Below, piece after piece: positions 45,758 through 54,494 of a stretch of 64,000 bases of DNA. The position numbers and the translations under genes were made by a program. Below the pieces are notes generated by a model. It was not told where the DNA came from, made no database searches, and saw nothing but the letters and a program-made list of their open reading frames with translations. The stretch comes from JBBIPA01 sp963775935 (GTDB lineage: Bacteria > Chloroflexota > Dehalococcoidia > GIF9 > UBA5629): the NCBI GenBank assembly GCA_963775935.1, contig CAVZKR010000005.1:1-64000 (forward strand), read 5' to 3'. Position 1 is the stretch's first letter, and each line of letters starts with the position of its first letter.

Positions 45758-46903
45758 TTAAGGCTGCATCTCGAGGACTATGGCGCCATCAAGAATGCCA
45801 AAGTCTGCGCCTGCCATAGTACATAGTCCTCCCGTCATCTTATAGAAGCCCTCCGCACTCCAGAGATTACCTGGTATTTTACCTTTAAGTCGCCCACTAT
45901 GAATACTTACCGGCAGTATATATTGATTTGCAATAGCAGTGCCTGCTCGTGCCGATGTATCGTGTGTAATAAGGTAATTGGGATTGGGAGATTTTCCATC
46001 ATGACCGTACCCCGCGAGCGTAAGCATGTGTCCACCAATACTTGTATACTCATCAATTGAGGGATTATACGTATACCATCCAATTTGCAACCATGCAGAC
46101 GCATATCCCCTTATGCCTAGTTTTATCCATTCTAAATCAGGGATAGTTTTCCCAGTTCTGTACTCAGAATCAACAGAACCTATGCCTTGATACTCAAGAC
46201 GTTTATAACTATAACCTTTCTCTAATATATATCGTTTGAGCCCTCGGCAAAGATTATTCAGAGTTGTGGTTGTGCTTGTATTCATATAATTATATGATCC
46301 AAGAAGGTATGCGATATCATGTTGGTCTTTTTTTCTGTCGCGTGAATGAGACGCAAGATTTGGGAATCCATTATTTGACAGCCACATAAGTGAGTTGGAT
46401 ATACTAACAGGAACACAGTATCCTTCTCCTCCGCCTGGAAAACCACCATATGCTGGATCGGTCTTAATATAACTGGGGATGCTATAAATCTTCTCTAAAT
46501 ATAAACCGTCCACGTCGTTCACTAGGAGGCTCACACTTAAATTTCCTATACCAACTAGATACTTCCCAGCTTTGGTTTCCACCTTGGAGAAAGTTATCGT
46601 CATGCTAGAGTTTGGTGCTAGTATAATGGCTTTTTTATCGACCTCAATTCCATTAATGGTCAGCACTGCAGTGTAGCCACCTTCGGTACCGCCAGTATTA
46701 CTAACCTCAGCAGTGATGGTCACGTTATCTCCGGGTTTTGCTTCAGCCGGTGTAATAGATAATTTGCTGATCTGAAAAGAAGCTGAAGTACGAGGCAAAG
46801 ATTGTAGCGACGGTTTGGGGACGCAGCCAAGATTTGGAATAGCAATTATTATGAATGATATTGCTACTAGGCTAATTATAGGGGAGCCCTTTATGCCAAG
46901 CAT
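45758..46903 (-). CDS. Lipoprotein with CARDB-like and C39-like peptidase domains
   Basis: About 381 residues from ATG 46903 (AAGGGG upstream). Signal and lipobox (IIAIPNLGC). CARDB-like beta-sandwich (PAEAKPGDNVTITAEVSNTGG). Then a papain-like C39-type fold: GGGEGYCVPVSISNSLMWL with the Cys, GGHMLTLAGYG with the His, and YLITHDTSA. An extracytoplasmic cysteine peptidase is likely, substrate unknown. Confidence 0.75.
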   Translation of the reverse strand: MLGIKGSPIISLVAISFIIIAIPNLGCVPKPSLQSLPRTSASFQISKLSITPAEAKPGDNVTITAEVSNTGGTEGGYTAVLTINGIEVDKKAIILAPNSSMTITFSKVETKAGKYLVGIGNLSVSLLVNDVDGLYLEKIYSIPSYIKTDPAYGGFPGGGEGYCVPVSISNSLMWLSNNGFPNLASHSRDRKKDQHDIAYLLGSYNYMNTSTTTTLNNLCRGLKRYILEKGYSYKRLEYQGIGSVDSEYRTGKTIPDLEWIKLGIRGYASAWLQIGWYTYNPSIDEYTSIGGHMLTLAGYGHDGKSPNPNYLITHDTSARAGTAIANQYILPVSIHSGRLKGKIPGNLWSAEGFYKMTGGLCTMAGADFGILDGAIVLEMQP

Positions 46904-46973
46904 ATTAAAACCCCTTACAGCATCCACTAGATAGCGGCTCAGGTCGATATCATATCATAAATCAGTATTTAGT

Positions 46974-47195
46974 TTCACCACAGCAAAGGCTCTACTAAAG
47001 TACACGATGATCAGGGATAAACTGAATGGCTATTGTGAGAGTCTATGGATTACTAAGCATGGTACTGGGCTAAAGGCTTATGCAATGGAGACGATATTTA
47101 GTAAGTTACGTAGGAAGACAGGTATTAAGATACATCCTCACTTGTTGAGACATACGTTTGCTACCTTATGGTTGAAGAATGGTGGAGACACGTAG
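46974..47195 (+). pseudogene. Tyrosine integrase C-terminal fragment
   Basis: Frame reads KALLKYTMIRDKLNGYCESL then KIHPHLLRHTFATLWLKNGG: the H-x-x-R box, but the first catalytic Arg and the nucleophile Tyr are absent. Could be the other end of the integrase begun at 36992, with about 9.6 kb between them. Confidence 0.7.
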
Positions 47196-47480
47196 ACTAT
47201 ATTCACCGATTGATAATATTAAGATATAGCTTCTCCACTTAGGAATTGACAGGTACGTGTACGCTAACTATACTAAGTTAGAGTACGCGAAACAAGACCA
47301 CAAATAAAGCAAGTTAAATTTGGAGGAGTTGGGGTTGTGCAATAAGGGCACTGGAATCGCTGTTTGATGGCGATTATGGTGTCCTTTTTTAATTTTCGAA
47401 TAGTCTACTAATACGCTGTTCTCATGATTTAGATATATATCAGATAGGAAAGCGGGGAAAATGACCAGAAAAGGAGGTAA

Positions 47481-47786
47481 ATGACAATGGAGATCAAATA
47501 CTACTGTCAAAACTGTAAGTGTGAACTTACTAGTGACGACAAAGTATGCCCTGATTGCGGTGATATCAAAAAGCAGATAGAAGTATCTATTGACGCTAAG
47601 AAGGGAATTTATGGCAACTTGTCTAATGTGCTGACCGAATCAGAGCAGAAAGAATTAATCCGTGTGTCAAAGTTCTTTCAAGAGGAATTGCGTAGGTGGA
47701 AGTTTGGAGGGGTATCTGTCAGTTTAAACTTCTCATCTGGTGTTAGTGTTACTTTACACTGGAAAATAGACGGGAAAAATACATAA
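47481..47786 (+). CDS. Zinc-ribbon protein
   Basis: 101 residues with AAAGGAGG. CQNCKCELTSDDKVCPDCG is a four-Cys zinc ribbon, followed by helices and a beta hairpin (GGVSVSLNFSSGVSVTLHW). Start could also be the ATG at 47487. Function unknown. Confidence 0.7.
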   Translation: MTMEIKYYCQNCKCELTSDDKVCPDCGDIKKQIEVSIDAKKGIYGNLSNVLTESEQKELIRVSKFFQEELRRWKFGGVSVSLNFSSGVSVTLHWKIDGKNT

Positions 47787-47809
47787 AACTAGTAACGCAT
47801 ATCTGATCA

Positions 47810-47945
47810 GCTCCCATCAATTGTACCACCTTTAGCTTCTAATTTGTTGAAGCGCGCATCATCTACCATAGGCCTAATTGTTTACCAAATGCAAGATTTT
47901 GGGCATTAGAAATAAGGGACGCCCAATGAAACGAAAAGATGTGGC
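47810..47945 (+). repeat. Dispersed intergenic repeat, interrupted by the IS
   Basis: TTGTACCACCTTTAGCTTC, CTACCATAGGCCTAATTG, TTTACCAAATGCAAG, GGGCATTAG. The block after GAAAAG is cut by the left end of the IS element. Confidence 0.65.
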
Positions 47946-47953
47946 GGAACGTA

Positions 47954-49195
47954 TTGCGTCAAATTAAACTGTTACCGAAGACCTCCTTATTGCCTCATAA
48001 TTCCGGTTACCGAGCCAGGACGCTCTGCCAGCCGCCACAACTTCTCCAGATTGTCGTTTATCTGCTTCAGAAGGAGTACGGGGTTCAATCCGTGGTAAGT
48101 GGCTGCCAGCTCAGCCTGCTTAGCTTCTGTAAGTACACCCGATTGCACCAAGCGCTGGTAGGGAGTCCGTGCGGTATCATAGACTTTGTGGACTTTGGCC
48201 CCGTGCCTGGTCTTGGACACAAGCTTCATAGTTGGCTGAAAGAAGTTAATGTACAGCCGAACCAGGTCATATACCCTCCCCAGACATTCAAAAGCGGCTT
48301 TAGAGGCATACCGTTCGTATCCCACCAAGCGGCGTACCACATTGCCATTCTTCTGCTCAACGTGACAGCTATCATTCTTCTTGTAGGAACGAGACCTGGT
48401 GAAGGTGATCTTCTCATCACGGCAATAATTATAGAAGCAGTGGTTAATGAACTCGCTGCCGTTGTCCGAGTCTATTCCCAGTAGAGGGAAGGGAAGATGC
48501 TGTCTCATACGGTGTACCGACTGCCGTACCTTCTCTTGCCATTTACCCCACACTGGCAGACATTCCGTCCAGCCGCTGGCAACATCTACGGCGCAGAGTG
48601 TGTTCAGGTAAAAGCCCTCCACACTCTCCCCGCAGTGAGCTACCAGGTCTGTCTCCATGAATCCAGACTTGTTCTCTTGCCAGTCGGCAAATGTCCTGAT
48701 AGGTATACAGCTCTTCAGCAGGCTGCCCGGCCGGGTAGTGGAAAACGATTTCCGGCCTCCAATCTTTCGATATGGTCGTAACAATCGGTCTATAGTGGAC
48801 GGGCTCATCTGGCAGAGTTGCTCTTCTAGAAAGGCATTTATCCGTTGCTCACCATATCGCCTGAGCACCTTCACCATCTCTGGAAGGAAAGGCTGAAGAC
48901 GTTTGGAGCATAGCCGGTCGCTGGCTTCCCAGACTGCTTTCAGCATCCCTGCCACATCAGAGGCGTATCTCCTTGGTCGACCGCGTCCTTTGCTTATCTT
49001 GGGCTGGTTTGCTCTGTTTAATAGCCTGATAGCTGCTTTACGGTGCCGACCTGTAACTTGCGTAAATTCGTCCAATATCTTACCTTTTTCTGCTTTTGAC
49101 GCCCGTGAGTACCGGAGCCGTAGTGCCTGCACATATTCCAATATACTGCGTCGTGTCACCTTTAACCTCCTTCGGTAACACTAATTTTGACGCAA
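47954..49195 (-). mobile_element. Insertion sequence with rve-type transposase
   Basis: Left end TTGCGTCAAATTAAACTG then TTACCGAAG; right end (reversed) TTGCGTCAAAATTAGTG then TTACCGAAG, giving terminal inverted repeats of about 27 bases. About 1.24 kb, one gene. A second, weaker end-like sequence lies just outside at 49207-49236. No target duplication identified. Confidence 0.8.
47987..49159 (-). CDS. DDE transposase (integrase catalytic core)
   Basis: 390 residues. N-terminal helix-turn-helix (EFTQVTGRHRKAAIRLLN); catalytic core with METDLVAHCG (first Asp), GIDSDNGSEF (second Asp), and KNDSCHVEQKNGNVVRR (Glu). Cuts and joins the IS ends. Full-length, so it could be active. Confidence 0.9.
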   Translation of the reverse strand: MTRRSILEYVQALRLRYSRASKAEKGKILDEFTQVTGRHRKAAIRLLNRANQPKISKGRGRPRRYASDVAGMLKAVWEASDRLCSKRLQPFLPEMVKVLRRYGEQRINAFLEEQLCQMSPSTIDRLLRPYRKIGGRKSFSTTRPGSLLKSCIPIRTFADWQENKSGFMETDLVAHCGESVEGFYLNTLCAVDVASGWTECLPVWGKWQEKVRQSVHRMRQHLPFPLLGIDSDNGSEFINHCFYNYCRDEKITFTRSRSYKKNDSCHVEQKNGNVVRRLVGYERYASKAAFECLGRVYDLVRLYINFFQPTMKLVSKTRHGAKVHKVYDTARTPYQRLVQSGVLTEAKQAELAATYHGLNPVLLLKQINDNLEKLWRLAERPGSVTGIMRQ

Positions 49196-49430
49196 CCACT
49201 CCATTTTCGGTAACTTTAATTATGAGTCAATGCGCGGAATTACTGGGGCAGGCCAATAGGTATATAATAGTTCGCATTAATTGCTGATATAAGAAGTAAT
49301 GTCCATCCGTAACAGAGATTATTTGACCAATCTGTTTTTCAGCTTTATATAGCTAAGTAGCAGAACGCCTGGTAAATAGTTGCAAGTATAGCTATTTTCA
49401 AAGGTTTACGGGTACTAAAGGCAAACAATT

Positions 49431-50810
49431 ATGAATGATGCTCAAGAACATAGATATATTACAACGATTATTATAATAACATCCTTTGCTGGCCCACTGC
49501 TGTTTGGCTCAATAAGCATTGCCTTACCTGCTATGGCACAGGAACTGGCAATGAACGCGATTCAAATGGGATGGGTAACCTCAGTGTTTTCATTGACTGG
49601 ATCCATTCTGATATTCCCGTTCGGCAGGCTGGCCGATATCTCCGGCAGAAAGAAAATCTTCATACTCGGTGTTATTATTAACACTGTTGCTGTGGCAGTA
49701 ACAGCGTTTTCAACTTCAGCATATATGCTTATTGCCTTCCAGCTTATACAGGGGATAGGTTTCGCCATGATGGTTAGCTCAAGCACCGCTATAATAACGT
49801 CAGCCTATTCACCACAAGAAAGAGGCAAAATGCTGGGTATGACAGCTGCCGCAGTATATTTAGGAATGTCGCTGGGACCTACATTCGGAGGATTATTGAT
49901 ACATAATTTCGGCTGGAGGAGCATTTTTGCTCCAGCCTTTATATTACAAATACCGGCAATAGTCCTGCTGTTCACTAAAATAAAAAGCGAGTGGGCTGAT
50001 GCAAAAGGTGAAAAGTTCGATATTATCGGTTCAATATTACTATCAATAATGTTGTTTTGCCTCCTCTATGGTTTTTCATTACTGCCAAACCAATCGGGTA
50101 TATTGATAATCGTGATTGGTGTCATAGCAGTAATATTATTTATTCTATGGGAATTAAAGGTGAAAAGTCCTATATTCAATATCAGTCTCCTCACCAGAAA
50201 TCGTCTGTTTGCGTTCACCAGCTTTACCCACTTTCTCTTCTATACAGCCACATTTTCCATAACATTTATTATGAGCCTCTACCTACAATATATAAAAGGA
50301 TTTAGTTCTCAGGAGACAGGCTTTATCCTGTTGGCCTCGCCCGTTATCATGGCCATTTTTTCGCCGATAGCCGGCAGAATCTCTGATAGAGTACAACCAC
50401 GAGTAAATGTGTCGATTGCAATCGTGGTAGTGCTCAGCGGGATTTTATTGCTGTTCCATGCCACCGAGAATCAAGGACTGATAAACATTATAATTGCTCT
50501 CGTTTTACTCGGTTTGGGATCTGCCTTTTTTATATCACCGAATACCAACGCTATAATGAGCTCCGTAGAGAGAAAACACTATGGAGTCGCTTCAGCAACA
50601 CAAGCCACAACCAGAAATATCGGCATAACATTCAGTATGAGCGTTATTATACTATTGTTTTCACTCTATATTGGCAACGCGGCAATTACACCTGAATACT
50701 ACGTGCCTTTCATGCAAAGCATTCGTATAGCTTTCATCGTCTTCGCTGGTCTTTGTATTTGCGGTCTTATAGTATCAGTCACACGCGGTAAAGTAGTTAT
50801 AAGTCCATAA
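49431..50810 (+). CDS. DHA2-type MFS transporter
   Basis: 459 residues, 14 helices. FPFGRLADISGRKKIFILG (motif A), MSLGPTFGGLLIHNFGWRSIF (motif C). Paralogue of 37550-38956; a scrap of a near-identical gene is at 37390. Predicted proton-driven efflux. No regulator nearby. No strong ribosome site is visible. Confidence 0.9.
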   Translation: MNDAQEHRYITTIIIITSFAGPLLFGSISIALPAMAQELAMNAIQMGWVTSVFSLTGSILIFPFGRLADISGRKKIFILGVIINTVAVAVTAFSTSAYMLIAFQLIQGIGFAMMVSSSTAIITSAYSPQERGKMLGMTAAAVYLGMSLGPTFGGLLIHNFGWRSIFAPAFILQIPAIVLLFTKIKSEWADAKGEKFDIIGSILLSIMLFCLLYGFSLLPNQSGILIIVIGVIAVILFILWELKVKSPIFNISLLTRNRLFAFTSFTHFLFYTATFSITFIMSLYLQYIKGFSSQETGFILLASPVIMAIFSPIAGRISDRVQPRVNVSIAIVVVLSGILLLFHATENQGLINIIIALVLLGLGSAFFISPNTNAIMSSVERKHYGVASATQATTRNIGITFSMSVIILLFSLYIGNAAITPEYYVPFMQSIRIAFIVFAGLCICGLIVSVTRGKVVISP

Positions 50811-50814
50811 GTGA

Positions 50815-50960
50815 CCTGCCTCCAACACTCGTACCACCTACAGCCCCTAATTTGTTAAAGTGCATGTCATCTACCATAGGCCTATCTGTTTACCAAATGC
50901 AAGAATCTGGGCATTGAGAAAAGGGTACGCCCCATGATGAAAATGGAAGAAGATGGCTTA
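50815..50960 (+). repeat. Dispersed intergenic repeat, copy after the transporter
   Basis: GACCTGCCTCCAACACTCG, CTACCATAGGCCTATCTG, TTTACCAAATGCAAGAATC, GGGCATTGAG, then GCCCCATGATGAAAATGG. GGGC and GCCC can pair around the middle. Confidence 0.7.
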
Positions 50961-50968
50961 ATTTCCCT

Positions 50969-51460
50969 TTATCTTCCCGCCTTTCTGACTGCTCTTTCGA
51001 CCCAATCAGCGAAATTATTGTAACCATCACTATCTACCCAGTCATAAGTTGGATAAATCTGAGATAAATATGTCATTTTACCTTTTTCTTCAATACAGAA
51101 ATTTTCAAAAGGATTCTTTCCCTTCAAATCTGTCTTCCCATCTTGATCTTTCAAATTATGAATGTAAATTCCAAATAGTCCCTTTCTCAGTAAACGACTT
51201 TGCTTGATCTCATAGTTAACAAACTCGCTACTGCTAGTTTTGTAACCAATCAAAACAACAGTTACAGAGGTTCCTTCTAACTCTCTATCAATCCATTTTT
51301 GTACTGCTTCTTTACCCTTCCATTTTCCTTTTTCCCAAGAAGCAGCATCTACAAAACCTGCCGTTTCTCTCTCCGGTTTTGCCACCCAACAATTACGAAC
51401 CTGACTTACTCTCCAGATATCCCTGTCGTAATCGAAACTGAAAAACACTCTTCTAGCCAT
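50969..51460 (-). CDS. ThsB-like TIR-fold protein (MTH538/DUF1863 family), orphan
   Basis: 163 residues. RRVFFSFDYDRDIWRVSQVRN, GTSVTVVLIGYKTSSSEFVNYEI, GLFGIYIHNLKDQDGKTD are family hallmarks. In Thoeris defence such proteins sense phage and make a cyclic ADP-ribose signal for ThsA. No ThsA (SIR2 or TM effector) gene is adjacent, so the effector is elsewhere or the role differs. Confidence 0.85.
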   Translation of the reverse strand: MARRVFFSFDYDRDIWRVSQVRNCWVAKPERETAGFVDAASWEKGKWKGKEAVQKWIDRELEGTSVTVVLIGYKTSSSEFVNYEIKQSRLLRKGLFGIYIHNLKDQDGKTDLKGKNPFENFCIEEKGKMTYLSQIYPTYDWVDSDGYNNFADWVERAVRKAGR

Positions 51461-51534
51461 TTTAAGACCCTATTCCATTTTTGTATTAAGAATACAGGAA
51501 CATAAGAAGTATGGGCCGGAGGATACACTTCCAG

Positions 51535-51786
51535 TTAAACCTGACCATTGATTATTGAGCTTAGTTTATCTTCTCTAGTAAGTCCCCTAATTTTATGCTC
51601 CATTTTAGATGCGTGTGATTTATCGGCACAATCCCACTTGGCGAGTAATTTAACAGGTCTCCTTCCTCTGGTATATTTAGAACCAATCCCCAAATTGTGC
51701 TCTCTTATACGCTTAACAATATTATTACTGATACCTGTGTAAAGAGTCCCGTCACTACACTCAGCTATATAAACGTACCAAGCCAT
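51535..51786 (-). CDS. GIY-YIG endonuclease-domain protein
   Basis: 83 residues from ATG 51786 (AAGGA upstream). WYVYIAECSDGTLYTGI is the GIY-YIG motif, IVKRIREHNLG carries the catalytic Arg, and MEHKIRGLTREDK the Glu. Small UPF0213/YhbQ-like proteins of this type nick DNA or are involved in repair. Confidence 0.9.
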   Translation of the reverse strand: MAWYVYIAECSDGTLYTGISNNIVKRIREHNLGIGSKYTRGRRPVKLLAKWDCADKSHASKMEHKIRGLTREDKLSSIINGQV

Positions 51787-51839
51787 TCTGTTTTCCTTCA
51801 ACAGCTCTTACCTGTAATTATACCGCTTTCAGGTTGTGT

Positions 51840-52030
51840 CTATAGCCAATGTGGTGGATAGACTGGTGATGTAAGATGATGCAGGCCAATTGAAACAGGC
51901 CTAATTGTTTACCAAATGCAAGAATCTGCCAGTTGGTTATTGGGACGCCAATGTTTATGAAAATGAAAAGGTGTGGTGGAAAGTCATAAGAGATATAGGC
52001 GAGTGGATAATATTAAAGCATAGCTTTTTT
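51840..52030 (+). repeat. Dispersed intergenic repeat
   Basis: AGGCCTAATTGTTTACC, AAATGCAAGAATCTGCCAG, AAATGAAAAGGTGTGGTGG, GAGTGGATAATATTAAAG. One of the most complete copies. Confidence 0.7.
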
Positions 52031-52065
52031 ATAGGAAGTGATTTTCGGGAGGGAAGGTCATAAAA

Positions 52066-52198
52066 TGCCCCGAGTAACCTCGCTGGTTGGGTTATGCCTA
52101 CCTTGTTCCTGGTCGGAATCCCAAGCTCGTTTCAGCCTACACCCACTTTGTGATTTAGCTCGTCCGTCTGCCAAATACAGCTTTGACTCCTCGGGGCA
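52066..52198 (-). repeat. Stem-closed element, copy 2
   Basis: TGCCCCGAG (52066-52074) and CTCGGGGCA (52190-52198) form perfect 9-base terminal arms. Left edge GTCATAAAATGCCCCGAGTA continues ACCTCGC as in copy 1 at 30544. Interior differs in length. Confidence 0.6.
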
Positions 52199-52329
52199 CA
52201 TCCGATTATACAATGCTTAGCCCCTTAATCAAGATGTATTATCCTATCTTAACCATACTAGAACTCCATTTTTTAAAAGTTGGACCTTAATAAACGCTCT
52301 ATTAATGAACTACCTAATTGGAAGATTTG

Positions 52330-52600
52330 AGGCTGACCTGACCACAATAGTTGTACCACTTTTTAAGTTAGTACTGCAAGCATAACAGCCTCAGAAACGA
52401 GTCAGTCCATCAACACCCAGTAAAACTCAAAATTAGAGACATGCGTTGCTCAATATATCCTATTCGAATTTTTTTAACCTTTCCGCTATCCCGGCTCATG
52501 CAATATAGTTATTCGTTGCTAGAATGCGGGAATTTCGGCCAGTTGTTTATCGGCACGCTTATTTGATGGAAATGAAAAAGTGTGTTGAGATTTGCCCTCT
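52330..52600 (+). repeat. Dispersed intergenic repeat, diverged copy
   Basis: CTGACCTGACCACAATAG, TTGTACCACTTTTTAAG, AACAGCCTCAG, then GTTGCTAGAATGCGGGAA and GGAAATGAAAAAGTGTGTTG. Paired in order with 44300-44600. Confidence 0.6.
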
Positions 52601-52657
52601 CGTAGTGTTACAACCGCAAATCGCTAAATTTTGAATTTCTGAATTTTTCAGCCGGGG

Positions 52658-53506
52658 TTAAATGAATTTCCCCTGTGCTAGATTAATAAATTTGACAGCA
52701 ACTATTCTTCTTGAATTTTTATCACGTATTGGTTTGGCTTTCCATCCAGCTTTTCGCCAAAGGTCCGAATGAGTATGCTTACCTTGCCAATACGCATTGT
52801 ACCCTATAGGCGATTTTTCACTTTCCAAATCATAGTTAAGAGCTGCGCTAATTTCGCTGATCTTATATTTTCTATGTTGAACGTTTTTGGGTATATTTGA
52901 TACAAAAAGTTCCCAAGCTTTTATTGGCACTCCTCTGCTTTTAGTAGGTAATCTTGGACTTTTCATATTTTGCTTGGCCTCTTGTCGTTTTTGAAGGCTC
53001 TCAGTTTTAGCTGCTAAATGGAGTGTTCTTATTGTATCATCACGATAATACCCGCTTTCTTCTCTAAATTGGCTCTCGATTTCCTGGATCAATTCAGGTA
53101 ATAACCAGACGTCTATTCCATGTTCTTTTGCTGTTTTAATGGCCGTTTCTTCTGCGCTCCAAACCACGATTATCTTTCTGTACGAATTTGCATCGAAACC
53201 GTATACATTACACAACCCACTAATAATCTCAGATGGTTTGAATTTTTTATTTTCAAAATAGCCAAGCTTAGTTCTCGCTGTAGCTTGGTTTACTCCATTC
53301 CTCTCCTCCCCACTCTGGTATTCAATGTCTTTTAGTTTCGAAAAACTACCAGATATCGATACACCTATTTCAATGTGTGCCTTTTTACCATCTTTGTCGA
53401 CAGCAATTAAATCAATTTCATTGTTTTTTACTCGAACGTTAGGTATTGTAAACCAGTGCTTAATGTATCTACAGTATGCTTCCACAATTCTTTCTGTTGT
53501 CTCCAT
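52658..53506 (-). CDS. Putative PD-(D/E)XK-fold nuclease
   Basis: 282 residues. Early helix then NNEIDLIAVDKDGKKAHIEIGVS: Asp and Glu spaced as in restriction-endonuclease-like folds, although the usual Lys of E-x-K reads Gly or Val. Region RKIIVVWSAEETAIKTAKEHG fits the following strand-helix. The C-terminal 100 residues are a second, unrecognised domain (DLWRKAGWKAKPIRDKN). Near TIR and GIY-YIG genes, so a defence or repair role is plausible. Confidence 0.5.
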   Translation of the reverse strand: METTERIVEAYCRYIKHWFTIPNVRVKNNEIDLIAVDKDGKKAHIEIGVSISGSFSKLKDIEYQSGEERNGVNQATARTKLGYFENKKFKPSEIISGLCNVYGFDANSYRKIIVVWSAEETAIKTAKEHGIDVWLLPELIQEIESQFREESGYYRDDTIRTLHLAAKTESLQKRQEAKQNMKSPRLPTKSRGVPIKAWELFVSNIPKNVQHRKYKISEISAALNYDLESEKSPIGYNAYWQGKHTHSDLWRKAGWKAKPIRDKNSRRIVAVKFINLAQGKFI

Positions 53507-53796
53507 AATTGCATTGCCTCCACTGTAATAGTAAGGATTATAAGGAAATTATATCACTACTGATTCGTAGTTGTATGCACAATATACGTATTTTTGAAAT
53601 CCAAATTTTAGCCACACGCATTTCACAAGTACCGTTAACGGAGTTTCGATAAAATTTCGGGCGTCCCGGCACCTCAGTTAGGCAACAACCATGGCATTAC
53701 TCTTAGTAAATACGATGATATAATATGATCGATAGTCAGACGGTAGAATTACTCGTATTACTAAATTTCCACTAATCGCAGCTTCAGAAAGTTCAA

Positions 53797-54168
53797 GTGG
53801 TTCGCTTCGATTATTCGGAGAGAAAATTGGAGGACTACTTTTTTAATGAAGGTGACAAAGTTCCGAAAGTCTGTTTAAAGACAGGAATCGTTACCTACTT
53901 ACCAAAAGTCTATACTGGATATGCCCTATCTATTCTTTTGGTAAGAAGCCTTAGCAAAGTGATAAAATGGCCGATATTAGTTCAAGAAACTTCGACTACT
54001 GTATCAGTAAAATATTTATCGCCAAGTCGGAGTCTAGCAATCGTATGGATCCTTTCTGGAACCGGTTTCAGGCATATTTTACTATCACTACTCACCGACC
54101 AATACAGTGATGTCTATGGAAAGATTGAATCCGTTTCAGACCATGCCAGTAATGACATTACTCTCTGA
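53797..54168 (+). CDS. Doubtful small protein
   Basis: 123 residues from a GTG without ribosome site. FDYSERKLEDYFFNEGDKVPKVCLKTG looks like a zinc-less knuckle opening and the middle has a hydrophobic segment. No family recognised; may be spurious. Confidence 0.3.
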   Translation: MVRFDYSERKLEDYFFNEGDKVPKVCLKTGIVTYLPKVYTGYALSILLVRSLSKVIKWPILVQETSTTVSVKYLSPSRSLAIVWILSGTGFRHILLSLLTDQYSDVYGKIESVSDHASNDITL

Positions 54169-54260
54169 AATATTGCCTTGGAATTAGGGATATATACTCC
54201 TCTAAGAGCTCAGGGACACCGCTGGGCAGTAACGACTTCTCCAAGAACCTGAAATTTAGG

Positions 54261-54494
54261 TTACCCATCGTTCGCATTACCCCAAGGCTTCACAAGTGCA
54301 GTACCGACGGCATCTTCTACGTCTGGATCATCTTGAACGTGATCATCACCAAGCCGATAGAGGAGCGGTTTGATGGCTTCTTTGTTACCAGCATTGCCGA
54401 TTATATCAGCCAACTTTTCTAGTCTCTCGAAGTCCTGGCACTCTCTGAATTCCGCCATGAGACTTATCAAGTTGATTTCCTGAGTGCTCATCAT
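54261..54494 (-). CDS. Short HEAT-repeat protein
   Basis: 77 residues from ATG 54494 with GAGGGAG. FERLEKLADIIGNAGNKEAIKPLLYRLGDD is a HEAT-like helical pair. It starts inside the 3' end of the PGK-like gene on the same strand (89-base overlap), so translation may be coupled. Confidence 0.6.
   Translation of the reverse strand: MMSTQEINLISLMAEFRECQDFERLEKLADIIGNAGNKEAIKPLLYRLGDDHVQDDPDVEDAVGTALVKPWGNANDG

Noticed and set aside
53797..54168. Confident gene call
   Set aside because: Only a GTG without ribosome site and no family; listed at low confidence.
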